Shown here piece by piece: positions 39,767 to 47,065 of a DNA stretch of 64,000 bases. Position numbers and translations under genes: made by a program. The notes beneath the pieces were generated by a model. It was not told the DNA's origin and did no database searches. It saw only the letters and a program-made list of their open reading frames with translations. The first letter of the stretch is position 1. Every line of letters starts with the position of its first letter. Source of the stretch: a virus; IMG/VR virus record IMGVR_UViG_3300021952_000001, positions 1-64,000 of that record; one strand, given 5' to 3'.

Positions 39767-39982
39767 TTAATCGTTTAATATTTTTTCAAAGAATGATGCT
39801 ATTCCACTTCCTGCAAATAATCCAAGAATAATCATTGATACTGACAGCAATGTTTCAGCTATTGGATGAACTATTGATTTGTTGTGTTTAATGTATATCC
39901 ATTCCTCAGGAAGAAAAAATGGACCTATTAATAGCAAAGCTGTTGCTATAGAAAATACTAACACAAGGATTGGTTTTCTCAT
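39767..39982 (-). CDS. Two-pass membrane protein, 71 aa
   Basis: Two hydrophobic segments (about residues 5-25 and 44-62) separated by a short polar loop (EEWIYIKHNKS). Holin-like size and shape, but unrecognised; several similar genes follow, so it may be part of a membrane-protein set. Confidence 0.5.
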   Translation of the reverse strand: MRKPILVLVFSIATALLLIGPFFLPEEWIYIKHNKSIVHPIAETLLSVSMIILGLFAGSGIASFFEKILND

Positions 39983-39993
39983 AATGTTTAAGT

Positions 39994-40161
39994 TTATGCT
40001 ATATTAAATAGCTTATTAAGTTTCTCTTCTAGTTTTGTTTTCTCAATCATATAGTCCATATATGATATCATGTTGGCTCCATATCTAAGCTCAATTGCAT
40101 CAAGCTTAGAATACAGGACATCAATCTCTGACATCCTGTTTCTTACTACTTCCATTGTCAT
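39994..40161 (-). CDS. Hypothetical helical small protein, 55 aa
   Basis: A 55-residue frame, all-helical and amphipathic (MSEIDVLYSKLDAIELRY, IEKTKLEEKLNKLF). Its ATG overlaps the previous stop as TAATG. Not recognised. Confidence 0.5.
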   Translation of the reverse strand: MTMEVVRNRMSEIDVLYSKLDAIELRYGANMISYMDYMIEKTKLEEKLNKLFNIA

Positions 40162-40358
40162 TAGTAGTTCTGTTTATCATCATGAATTGTTGCTGCAAAA
40201 AGCATAGATACTGAAAATCCAAAAAAAGCAATAGCTCCTCTAAGATGTATATCCCATTGACTAATGTCAAATGATGCTGCTATAAATGCTCCTATTAGAT
40301 AAAACAATATCATGAAGCTCACGAATGTTATTATTGATTCTTTCATAAGATTATTCAT
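40161..40358 (-). CDS. Two-pass membrane protein, 65 aa
   Basis: Two hydrophobic helices (about residues 9-29 and 40-58). Not recognised; another of the run of tiny membrane proteins. Confidence 0.5.
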   Translation of the reverse strand: MNNLMKESIITFVSFMILFYLIGAFIAASFDISQWDIHLRGAIAFFGFSVSMLFAATIHDDKQNY

Positions 40359-40387
40359 TATTATTCATTATTATTTATTTTTAAATA

Positions 40388-40534
40388 TTAATTTTCTGCT
40401 TCATCTAATTTCTGTTGTATGTAAGGCAAATAGTCTTTTAAATCATCGTCGTCAGATTTATTTATTAAATCATAAAGCCTTTTTAGATCCCAATATAAAA
40501 AATGAGTATCTAAATGTATAACATATTGGTCCAT
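40388..40534 (-). CDS. Hypothetical small protein, 48 aa
   Basis: A 48-residue frame, acidic and helical (FLYWDLKRLYDLINKSDDDD). Its leader carries the AAATAAGATATG motif. Not recognised. Confidence 0.5.
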   Translation of the reverse strand: MDQYVIHLDTHFLYWDLKRLYDLINKSDDDDLKDYLPYIQQKLDEAEN

Positions 40535-40544
40535 ATCTTATTTG

Positions 40545-40763
40545 TTATTTAAATTGAATGTAAATACTATCACTAACTTTCTCTACAACTAATGTATCAC
40601 CTGGTTCAGCCATATATATTTCCTCTGGATATGATATAGGCTTTTGTTGTGTCCATTTAGTTGTTTTATACTCTGATTGTAGTAAACCTACACTAACAAC
40701 TAATGCTGCTAGTGTAAATATTACTATAAGTATTGTTATTTTCTTGTTGATTTCTTTCTGCAT
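40545..40763 (-). CDS. Single-pass membrane protein, 72 aa
   Basis: One N-terminal membrane segment (about residues 8-26, ITILIVIFTLAALVVSVGLL) and a soluble outside domain ending GDTLVVEKVSDSIYIQF. Not recognised. Confidence 0.5.
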   Translation of the reverse strand: MQKEINKKITILIVIFTLAALVVSVGLLQSEYKTTKWTQQKPISYPEEIYMAEPGDTLVVEKVSDSIYIQFK

Positions 40764-40765
40764 GA

Positions 40766-41026
40766 TTATTTGGTATATCTGTTATTTGTATCTGCGTATT
40801 GATAGTTCTTTCTATTAAGAATAAAATCCATGAGTGTATCATATCTATATTCTTCTATTGTACAAAATATAGTCTTGATATAATATGTACGATGATCTTG
40901 CCAAAGCTCTTCTAGATTCTCAAAGCTTAAGTCCCATATAACTAATACAATAGTTGCTATTGCAAGAATTATATATTTGGTCAGCATATATAATACACCG
41001 ACCAATGTTCTAACTATATACTTCAT
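40766..41026 (-). CDS. Single-pass membrane protein, 86 aa
   Basis: One membrane segment (about residues 7-30) followed by a soluble part rich in Tyr and Arg (YYIKTIFCTIEEYRYDTL). Not recognised. Confidence 0.5.
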   Translation of the reverse strand: MKYIVRTLVGVLYMLTKYIILAIATIVLVIWDLSFENLEELWQDHRTYYIKTIFCTIEEYRYDTLMDFILNRKNYQYADTNNRYTK

Positions 41027-41028
41027 AA

Positions 41029-41226
41029 CTAAAATGCTACAAGTCCATAATATGCGTTCTCACTATCTAATGCATATAGATCTTCATTATGTATGAAATC
41101 ATCTTCTGCAATAATACATTCAACAGCTTGTTGTATCTGTCTGATTGTAGATTGTTCTAATGTTGTACCAAATTGCATCAGAGTCATATCTGATAATCTG
41201 TCTAAGTTTGTTTGAGTTGTAACCAT
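41029..41226 (-). CDS. Hypothetical protein, 65 aa
   Basis: Soluble and helical, Gln/Asp-rich (IRQIQQAVECIIAEDDFIHNEDL). The leader at 41228-41242 carries ATTATTAAGGATTTA. Not recognised. Confidence 0.5.
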   Translation of the reverse strand: MVTTQTNLDRLSDMTLMQFGTTLEQSTIRQIQQAVECIIAEDDFIHNEDLYALDSENAYYGLVAF

Positions 41227-41247
41227 GATTATTAAGGATTTAATAGT

Positions 41248-41475
41248 TTATAATGTTTGTTTAGTTAATATGCCTATTAGTTCATCTCTATTAGGTCTTT
41301 TGTTCCTACATGCACTACATGTACATGGTTCAGTCTTAAACCTACCACAATGAGGAGCAAATATATACCCCTCATCAATAAGTTCTTTATACCAACCTAA
41401 GTCTATCCATCTCTGTAATGTTTTAGGATTGGATATTCTTGTTGTACCACAATCTGGTGCTGTCCATTGTTCCAT
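41248..41475 (-). CDS. Cys-rich small protein, 75 aa
   Basis: CGRFKTEPCTCSACRNKRPNR places four Cys within 15 residues, a likely zinc knuckle, with Trp-rich N-terminal helices. It abuts the membrane gene at 41475. Function unknown. Confidence 0.5.
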   Translation of the reverse strand: MEQWTAPDCGTTRISNPKTLQRWIDLGWYKELIDEGYIFAPHCGRFKTEPCTCSACRNKRPNRDELIGILTKQTL

Positions 41476-41672
41476 TATAATGTTTGTTCAAGATCAGCTC
41501 CAACAATAAGAGCAGGAACCCAGCCTATAAATAACATAAGCCATCCAATACCAGCATTAGATATACATTCTTTATATGTCATATTAGATAGGACATAAAA
41601 CAATAGGCCAATTGTTAGCCAAGTGATTACTAATGTAGCTAACATAGCTAACATAATTTTAGTTGATTTCAT
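41475..41672 (-). CDS. Two-pass membrane protein, 65 aa
   Basis: Two membrane segments (about residues 7-30 and 42-60, IGWLMLFIGWVPALIVGADL). Not recognised. Confidence 0.5.
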   Translation of the reverse strand: MKSTKIMLAMLATLVITWLTIGLLFYVLSNMTYKECISNAGIGWLMLFIGWVPALIVGADLEQTL

Positions 41673-41686
41673 AATGTGTTTGTTTA

Positions 41687-42013
41687 TTAAGGATTATAAG
41701 TATTACATGTTAAGCACAAAACATATCCATGTGGATGTATAAATACATGTTTTCTTTCTGTTACAATTAACTCATCTGTAGCTTGAACAATTAAGTTCAT
41801 ATCAAGATAACTACAAGATTCATCTGGATAATATAATTCTCCTTTAGATAGGAAATCTTTAAATGATGGTAAATCTATTACATCTCCAACATTAAACTGA
41901 ATAGAAGGAAAATCATCACTGTAACATGCTATGTAATCAATTGCAGCCACTTGATTTTTTACATCATGATATATATAACCATCAATGTCTTGTATGTTTA
42001 TTTGTATTTTCAT
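41687..42013 (-). CDS. Hypothetical protein, 108 aa
   Basis: Beta-rich N-terminal half (KIQINIQDIDGYIYHDVKNQ), then YSDDFPSIQFNVGDVIDLPSFKDFL, a pattern like small capping or DUF domains seen in other Bacteroidetes phages. It is the most upstream gene of the long minus-strand run; the leader carries TTATTAAGGAGATTAA. Confidence 0.5.
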   Translation of the reverse strand: MKIQINIQDIDGYIYHDVKNQVAAIDYIACYSDDFPSIQFNVGDVIDLPSFKDFLSKGELYYPDESCSYLDMNLIVQATDELIVTERKHVFIHPHGYVLCLTCNTYNP

Positions 42014-42389
42014 AATATGTATTATTAAGGAGATTAATATTGTTTCTAATGTTTAATCAGACCGTAGAAGAGTCTGTAATAATGTTATATAAATATATAT
42101 TCATACTATATAAGAACTTAATATTTATATATAGGAATATGTTTAGTTAATGCTATATGTATTTGATTAGCATGTGATGTTGCATACAATGCTTTCAAGG
42201 GTTAAATACATGCCTATGTATCCACTGCTATATCATTACACTCACAAAAAAGTTTTCTATATATACAGAAATAAACTTTTTACCTATATATATAGGACAA
42301 TAAACTTTTATTCTATATATAGGAGAAACTTTTTTATAGCCCACCCAAATGATTTGTCAATCCCACCCTTATATATAGATGATAATGAA
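42014..42389 (-). promoter_or_regulatory. 376-base intergenic control region
   Basis: It is free of genes and very A/T-rich, with tandem repeats at 42271-42339, further TATATATAG(A/G) copies near 42129 and 42372, and a CAGAC/GTCTG hairpin at 42058-42076. It lies upstream of the long minus operon and next to the strand switch, where promoters and a replication origin are expected. No exact TAnnTTTG promoter was found in it. Confidence 0.5.
42271..42339. repeat. Tandem AT-rich direct repeats
   Basis: Two near-copies of about 27-29 bases (42271-42299 and 42300-42326), each starting ATAAACTTTT and containing (C)TATATATAGGA, followed by a third partial AACTTTTTTATAG at 42327-42339; a diverged copy precedes at 42244-42270. 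The first copy holds the palindrome CCTATATATATAGG. Confidence 0.8.
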
Positions 42390-42421
42390 AAAAGAGTCTA
42401 CCAATTAAGGCAGACTCTTTT
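42390..42421 (-). terminator. Terminator at the strand switch
   Basis: AAAAGAGTCT (42390-42399) pairs with AGACTCTTTT (42412-42421) around 12 bases. With the flanking A and T runs it can work in both directions. It follows the 42431 gene. Confidence 0.85.
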
Positions 42422-42430
42422 GTTTGTTTA

Positions 42431-42829
42431 TTAGATTGCGTCTAACAATGCATTAACTCTTGTTTGAGACAATCCTGCAGTTGTAGCGTGAGCTTGAATT
42501 GCTGATTGAATGTCAATGTCCAATGATACTTCATCAATTGCGTCTTGAATCAAAGCCTCTTTGGTTTTGTAGATGCAAGTGATTTGGTCACGCAACACTG
42601 TTACAGCAACTCCATTGCTATCAACTAATGGTTCTCCATTACTATCAAGTTGTCCAATTGGTTTAGTAACAACATTAGCAAAGAATGGTAATGTTACATC
42701 AGCCTCTGTTGACCAACCATTATTTTCCATTACTCTTTTGTTAACAAAGTATCTTGTACCTTTGTTGTCGTAAGCTGAATAGTTTCCTGCTTCTGTGAAG
42801 TTACCACTGATGATTTTTACATTTTTCAT
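42431..42829 (-). CDS. Hypothetical protein, 132 aa
   Basis: Not recognised. The first half is beta-rich (VKIISGNFTEAGNYSAYDNKGTRYF), and the C-terminus is helical and ends GLSQTRVNALLDAI. Codon use is like the major capsid gene, so it may be strongly expressed. It stands alone between a terminator and the strand switch. A small DNA-binding or virion protein is possible. Confidence 0.6.
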   Translation of the reverse strand: MKNVKIISGNFTEAGNYSAYDNKGTRYFVNKRVMENNGWSTEADVTLPFFANVVTKPIGQLDSNGEPLVDSNGVAVTVLRDQITCIYKTKEALIQDAIDEVSLDIDIQSAIQAHATTAGLSQTRVNALLDAI

Positions 42830-43130
42830 GTTTTCTGTTTTTTAAATGATTATTGTTTATGTTAACTGTGGGGGGTATCCCCAATCTCTCAAATCGTACT
42901 GGGGGTCTTTGGATGGAGTGGTCAACACCCCCATATACACAAACGGTTTTTAGATTTTGAAAATTTTTTTTCCACATCCTCTCACAAAAGTTTTGTTCAT
43001 TAATATATTTTGTTTTACCTTTGGCGGGTGGGTGGGTTTGTTCTATTAGAAGATCTATATATGATTGATCGTTATTTAACACATTTCTAGTTCCTTTGTA
43101 CAGAATAACGATCAATTCTTCTACATCCAT
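42801..43130 (-). CDS. Doubtful gene, 109 aa
   Basis: Open for 109 codons, with a reasonable N-terminus (MDVEELIVILYKGTRNVLNN) but a C-terminal half crossing G/C-run sequence and overlapping the 42431 gene by 29 bases. The end could be read-through of non-coding DNA or a frameshift product. Kept as a possible gene only. Confidence 0.35.
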   Translation of the reverse strand: MDVEELIVILYKGTRNVLNNDQSYIDLLIEQTHPPAKGKTKYINEQNFCERMWKKNFQNLKTVCVYGGVDHSIQRPPVRFERLGIPPTVNINNNHLKNRKHEKCKNHQW

Positions 43131-43206
43131 GTACAGATACTAGTCCATAATATAGCATATGTATTAAAAAATATATGTAATGTATGTATTGTATATATTA
43201 TTTGTA

Positions 43207-43214
43207 TATCTTTG
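43207..43214 (+). promoter_or_regulatory. -7 box of the late (virion) operon promoter
   Basis: TATCTTTG matches TAnnTTTG and lies 19 bases before the first plus-strand gene. A TTG lies upstream, but only 15 bases away instead of 17-23, so the -33 part is uncertain. Confidence 0.55.
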
Positions 43215-43233
43215 TCTTATAGTTAACTAAATT

Positions 43234-43653
43234 ATGGAAGAGAGAAAGATTATAGTACAAACACTTAAGAAAGATGTAACCAACCATTTCATCTTAGCGG
43301 AGAAATACTATTCCATCCTATCAGCTATTAACAATCTTGGTCTTACACAAAGAGAGATACAGTTGGTAGCATTTACAGCTATCAAAGGAAACATTACATA
43401 TGCTAATGTTAGGGAGGAGTTTTGCAAGAAGTATAATACGACAAGTCCAACAATAAATAACATCATCAGTAAGTTAAAGAAGATGGGTATATTTATTAAG
43501 GAAGCAGGGAAGGTGAAGATCAATCCAGCTATTGTTGTAGATTTCAATAAGAATTTAACGTTAGTAATAAAGCTGGAACATGGAGAAACCAATGTCAATG
43601 TCAGTGAAGGAATGGATCATCAAGAAGATGGCCATCAAGATGGTGATATCTGA
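43234..43653 (+). CDS. Winged-helix DNA-binding protein, first gene of the virion block
   Basis: 139 residues. NNLGLTQREIQLVAFTAI and EFCKKYNTTSPTINNIISKLKKMGIFIKEAGKVKINPAIV form a winged helix-turn-helix with a clear recognition helix and wing. It may regulate the late genes or act as a packaging factor. The C-terminal tail is His/Asp-rich. It is the first plus-strand gene after the strand switch and overlaps the HU-like gene. Confidence 0.65.
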   Translation: MEERKIIVQTLKKDVTNHFILAEKYYSILSAINNLGLTQREIQLVAFTAIKGNITYANVREEFCKKYNTTSPTINNIISKLKKMGIFIKEAGKVKINPAIVVDFNKNLTLVIKLEHGETNVNVSEGMDHQEDGHQDGDI

Positions 43654-43942
43654 GAAGGTGATTAATGACGTTGTCACACACCAGTTTGATTCAGCCAATG
43701 ACGCTTTAAATATTCATAAGAGTGTAGAGCTCTCTGGATTTGGTAAGTTCTATTTCAATGAAAAGAAGGCAATCAAAACAATGGAGAAGTATTCATCTCA
43801 GAAGGATATGTACGAAACTATATTGGAAGATCCAACAACAACAGATGCAAAGAGAGCTAATGTTCAAGTGAGACTGGCTAACTTATTGATTAGTATTAAA
43901 ACATTAAAACCAAAACTAAATGAAACTAGGACAGATATATGA
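43580..43942 (+). CDS. HU/IHF-like DNA-bending protein
   Basis: About 120 residues. EKVINDVVTHQFDSANDALNIHKSVELSGFGKFYFNEKKA carries the IHF/HU pattern (helices, then the V-x-L-x-GFGxF strand). crAss-like phages carry IHF-like genes near terL. The start could be this ATG or one of the next two (43595 or later), because it overlaps the upstream gene by 74 bases. It probably bends DNA during packaging or transcription control. Confidence 0.6.
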   Translation: MEKPMSMSVKEWIIKKMAIKMVISEKVINDVVTHQFDSANDALNIHKSVELSGFGKFYFNEKKAIKTMEKYSSQKDMYETILEDPTTTDAKRANVQVRLANLLISIKTLKPKLNETRTDI

Positions 43943-44204
43943 GGGATGGAAGAATCATCTGCTTCCTGAAGATAGAAAGAAAGCATTCATTGAACATGTT
44001 AGCCAGGAACGAATGGATATATGTACACAATGTGAAGAGCATTCTTATAACAAACCAGAATACACAACAGTCAGACCTGATGCACATTGCACAAATTGTG
44101 GATGCACATTAGCTGCTAAGACAAAATGTCTTTCATGCGAATGCCCATTGAAGAAATGGGGACCAGTGGATGAACCTAATGACACATTATATGCAACTAC
44201 GTAA
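43920..44204 (+). CDS. Zinc-ribbon protein (DUF6171-like)
   Basis: 94 residues. CTQCEEHSY, HCTNCGCTL and CLSCECPLKKWG give eight closely spaced Cys, a two-site zinc ribbon ending in CPxxxW. The arrangement matches a family of small phage proteins of unknown function found next to terminase genes. It overlaps both neighbours by 23-35 bases. Confidence 0.65.
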   Translation: MKLGQIYEGWKNHLLPEDRKKAFIEHVSQERMDICTQCEEHSYNKPEYTTVRPDAHCTNCGCTLAAKTKCLSCECPLKKWGPVDEPNDTLYATT

Positions 44205-44430
44205 AATCCCTTTGGCAGAACTACTCACTATTCTTACAGAATTATATGAAGATGGTGTAGATTATATTGATATATCAGGAAAATCTTCTACAGCTACAGA
44301 GGACCCACAAGATCTTATTAAGATTACAGTGAGACCAGATTATATGAGTAAGGATGACACAGAAGAAAACACTTCTTCAAACATTGATGTGAGCAGATTG
44401 TCTGATACAGATATTAACGACCTAATATAA
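44170..44430 (+). CDS. Hypothetical acidic protein, 86 aa
   Basis: Not recognised by name. IPLAELLTILTELYEDGVDYIDISGKS is the core, and the C-terminal half is acidic and flexible. The likely real start is 44191 (MQLRKIPLAELL), which reduces the overlap. It lies in the packaging gene run. Confidence 0.55.
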   Translation: MNLMTHYMQLRKIPLAELLTILTELYEDGVDYIDISGKSSTATEDPQDLIKITVRPDYMSKDDTEENTSSNIDVSRLSDTDINDLI

Positions 44431-44436
44431 ACTCAC

Positions 44437-44706
44437 ATGAGTAGAAAACCAAACTACTATAAGCAAATCCTAACAGTGTTGGAAGATCTTCAAAAGAATC
44501 ATCCTACATATAATATAGGTAGACACATCTCTACAGCATTAGATGGATCAGATATTTGGAGCATTTCAGATAAAGACTTTTTACAAGTGCTTAAAGATTA
44601 CAGAGCAGAATTAGATTCTGATGTCATACATGAGGATGATGTTGATCTAATAATTAAACAAGGGCTAGACCTAAATCACATTCTAGACGAAGAGGAGGAG
44701 GATTAA
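44437..44706 (+). CDS. Hypothetical protein, 89 aa
   Basis: Helical and acidic, with NHPTYNIGRHISTALDG near the start and an acidic tail (ILDEEEED). This type of small protein precedes terL in several Bacteroidetes phages. Function unknown. Confidence 0.6.
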   Translation: MSRKPNYYKQILTVLEDLQKNHPTYNIGRHISTALDGSDIWSISDKDFLQVLKDYRAELDSDVIHEDDVDLIIKQGLDLNHILDEEEED

Positions 44707-44710
44707 TACA

Positions 44711-45043
44711 ATGGCAATAAAGAAAACTACATACATCAATACAGAACTTGATTGGGCAGAACAACAACTAGCTTCTTGGAAGCAATATGTTGATGCTAAT
44801 CCATTACATGAGTTGAAAGATAGAATTGAATGGAAACCTACAGCTAAAGGAGGCTTGCTTCCTATGGTGATAGCATCAATTGAATCACAAGGAAAGTTTG
44901 TCCAAGAGACAATGAAGAACTATCTAGCTCTGTTAGAGCAAGTTGACAAACTACGTGAGAAAGAAGAAGCTAAGAAGGTAGAGACTAGAGGTGGTGCAGA
45001 GCTTGGAGCTATGGCAGAAGACTTCTTAAAAGGTAGACGATAA
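44711..45043 (+). CDS. Possible small terminase subunit
   Basis: 110 residues, helical with a coiled coil (LLEQVDKLREKEEAKKVE) and a basic end. It stands directly before terL with a one-base overlap, the usual place for the small terminase, which recognises DNA and activates TerL. No sequence match supports this, so it rests on position and shape. Confidence 0.4.
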   Translation: MAIKKTTYINTELDWAEQQLASWKQYVDANPLHELKDRIEWKPTAKGGLLPMVIASIESQGKFVQETMKNYLALLEQVDKLREKEEAKKVETRGGAELGAMAEDFLKGRR

Positions 45044-47064
45044 TGCAATTACACACTATAGAATATAAAGATTGGTTCATCAATCAAGGACGTGTTCCAG
45101 ATAAAGCATCTGAGGAGTATAGAGAATTCTTTAACTTCCACAGAGAGCTTTGTATGAATGGATGTATGATGGATGGACAATATATCAATCCTTTTCTATA
45201 TTGGCATTTGAATATATGGCATACAGAGGTGGATATTCTAGATGAATATGGAAGAATCAACCAGAAATATGCAAACCCGCTTCTTAGAGATAATGAGTGG
45301 TTAGTAACAAACGAAATAGATAGAGCTCAGAAAGAGAAAAAAGGACTAGTGATACTTGGTATCCGAAGGTTTGCTAAGTCTGTATTAGAAGCTTCCTATA
45401 TAGGTCAGGGAGCTACATTTGATGAGAACTCACAGAATATTATTGCTGGATTGAATGCTCCCGATATAAAGCTTATTACAGATAAGATTGATAAAGGACT
45501 TAACTTTGTTCCAGAAGCTTGGAGATGGCAGAGAGTTGAAGATAACTGGAAGAATCAAGTTACATTAGGTATCAAGACTAAAGCTGGAGAGCGTATACCA
45601 TTTTCTCAGATCCTTATTCGTAACTTAGATGAAGGTAATAATGAGGAGGCTATTGCAGGTACTAAACCTCGTAGGCTTATTATTGATGAGATAGGTAAAG
45701 GAAGTTTCCTTAGAGGACTTCAAGCTGCCACACCTGGATTTACAACACCATTTGGTTGGGGATGTTCTCCTATATTAACAGGTACAGGTGGGGATATGAA
45801 GAAGTTTATGGATGCAAAGAGCTTAATGTTCGATGTGGAAAACTTCAACTTCTTAGAATATAACAGTGCTAAAGATGATAAACGAGTTCATGGACTTTTC
45901 ATCTCACATAAATATAGAATGGAAGCTAAAGAACCTTCCACTCTTGGTGCTTTCCTAGATGCACCAAAAGAATCTTCTTTACATGAAGTGTCTATGATGG
46001 TGTCAAATGAAGACCTTGCTACAAAGATTACCAATGATAACTTAGATAAGTTAAAAAAAGCTGGTGATAGAGTAGCATACCTGAAAGAGAAGATGTATTA
46101 CCCACAAGAGGTGGATGATATATTCTTGAATGAAGATACAAACATCTTTGATATAGAAGCTGCTAAACGTCAGAAGTTTAGACTGAGTCAACAAGAAAGA
46201 ACAGGGACACCTGTATTATTATACGATGATGGTCAAGGAGTTAGACATGAGTTTACAGATAAACTTCCTATAACAAACTTTCCATTAAAGAATACAGATC
46301 TTAAGGATGCACCTGTAGTGATATATGAGTTTCCTATAGAATCTCCTCCTTATGGATTATATGTAGCAGGTATTGACCCTTATAGACAAGGGAAGTCTGC
46401 ATATAGTTCATCTCTAGGATCTGTGTATATATACAAACGTATGCACGCTATTTCTGGAGAGAAATATCAAGATATGTTTGTTGCTAGTTATTGTGCTAGA
46501 CCAGATAAGAAAGAAACATGGGAAGAACAAGCACGTATGCTTATTAAGTATTACAATGCTAGAGCTCTATGTGAAAATGATGAGATCAGCTTTATTGACT
46601 ACATGATATCTAAAGGTGATGCACATTACTTGGAAAGACAACCAGATTGGTTGAAAGAGATTGTTCCAAATACCACAGTTAGAAGGGATTACGGAATACA
46701 TAGATCTTCTGAAAAGATTAGAGACTTTTTACATGGAGCTCTGAAAAAATATACAGAGGAAGTGATGCATGTAGAAAAAGATGATGAAGGAAACATCATT
46801 TCTGAAACTAAGGGTATGTCAAAGATATTTGATCCTGTGTTATTAGAAGAAATGATACAATATAATGAAGAGGGTAACTTTGACCGTATCATTGCTGCAG
46901 AGCTTGCAATAGCATTAGCAATGAAGTTAGATCCTATAATAGGAAGAGTGGGAGCAGAGAAAGATCCAAGAGCAGCAGCAATGTTCACTAAAAATAAAAA
47001 GAATACGCTTTTCACAGAAAGCAGATCAATGTTTAACACACCAAAAAGTAAATTGTTTAGATAA
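45043..47064 (+). CDS. terL: Large terminase subunit
   Basis: 673 residues. LVILGIRRFAKSVLEAS is the terminase Walker A (residues 103-118, RRxxKS type), RRLIIDEIGKGS is Walker B with the catalytic Glu (210-221). A RNase H-like nuclease follows, with GIDPYRQGKSAYSSSLGSVY (about residues 445-464) providing the first metal Asp. The motor pumps DNA into the prohead and cuts it. It is followed after one base by the portal gene. Confidence 0.92.
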   Translation: MQLHTIEYKDWFINQGRVPDKASEEYREFFNFHRELCMNGCMMDGQYINPFLYWHLNIWHTEVDILDEYGRINQKYANPLLRDNEWLVTNEIDRAQKEKKGLVILGIRRFAKSVLEASYIGQGATFDENSQNIIAGLNAPDIKLITDKIDKGLNFVPEAWRWQRVEDNWKNQVTLGIKTKAGERIPFSQILIRNLDEGNNEEAIAGTKPRRLIIDEIGKGSFLRGLQAATPGFTTPFGWGCSPILTGTGGDMKKFMDAKSLMFDVENFNFLEYNSAKDDKRVHGLFISHKYRMEAKEPSTLGAFLDAPKESSLHEVSMMVSNEDLATKITNDNLDKLKKAGDRVAYLKEKMYYPQEVDDIFLNEDTNIFDIEAAKRQKFRLSQQERTGTPVLLYDDGQGVRHEFTDKLPITNFPLKNTDLKDAPVVIYEFPIESPPYGLYVAGIDPYRQGKSAYSSSLGSVYIYKRMHAISGEKYQDMFVASYCARPDKKETWEEQARMLIKYYNARALCENDEISFIDYMISKGDAHYLERQPDWLKEIVPNTTVRRDYGIHRSSEKIRDFLHGALKKYTEEVMHVEKDDEGNIISETKGMSKIFDPVLLEEMIQYNEEGNFDRIIAAELAIALAMKLDPIIGRVGAEKDPRAAAMFTKNKKNTLFTESRSMFNTPKSKLFR

Positions 47065-47065
47065 A

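Noticed and set aside
42271-42339. Repeats considered as a CRISPR array
   Set aside because: The units are contiguous AT-rich direct repeats with no unique spacers and no cas genes nearby.
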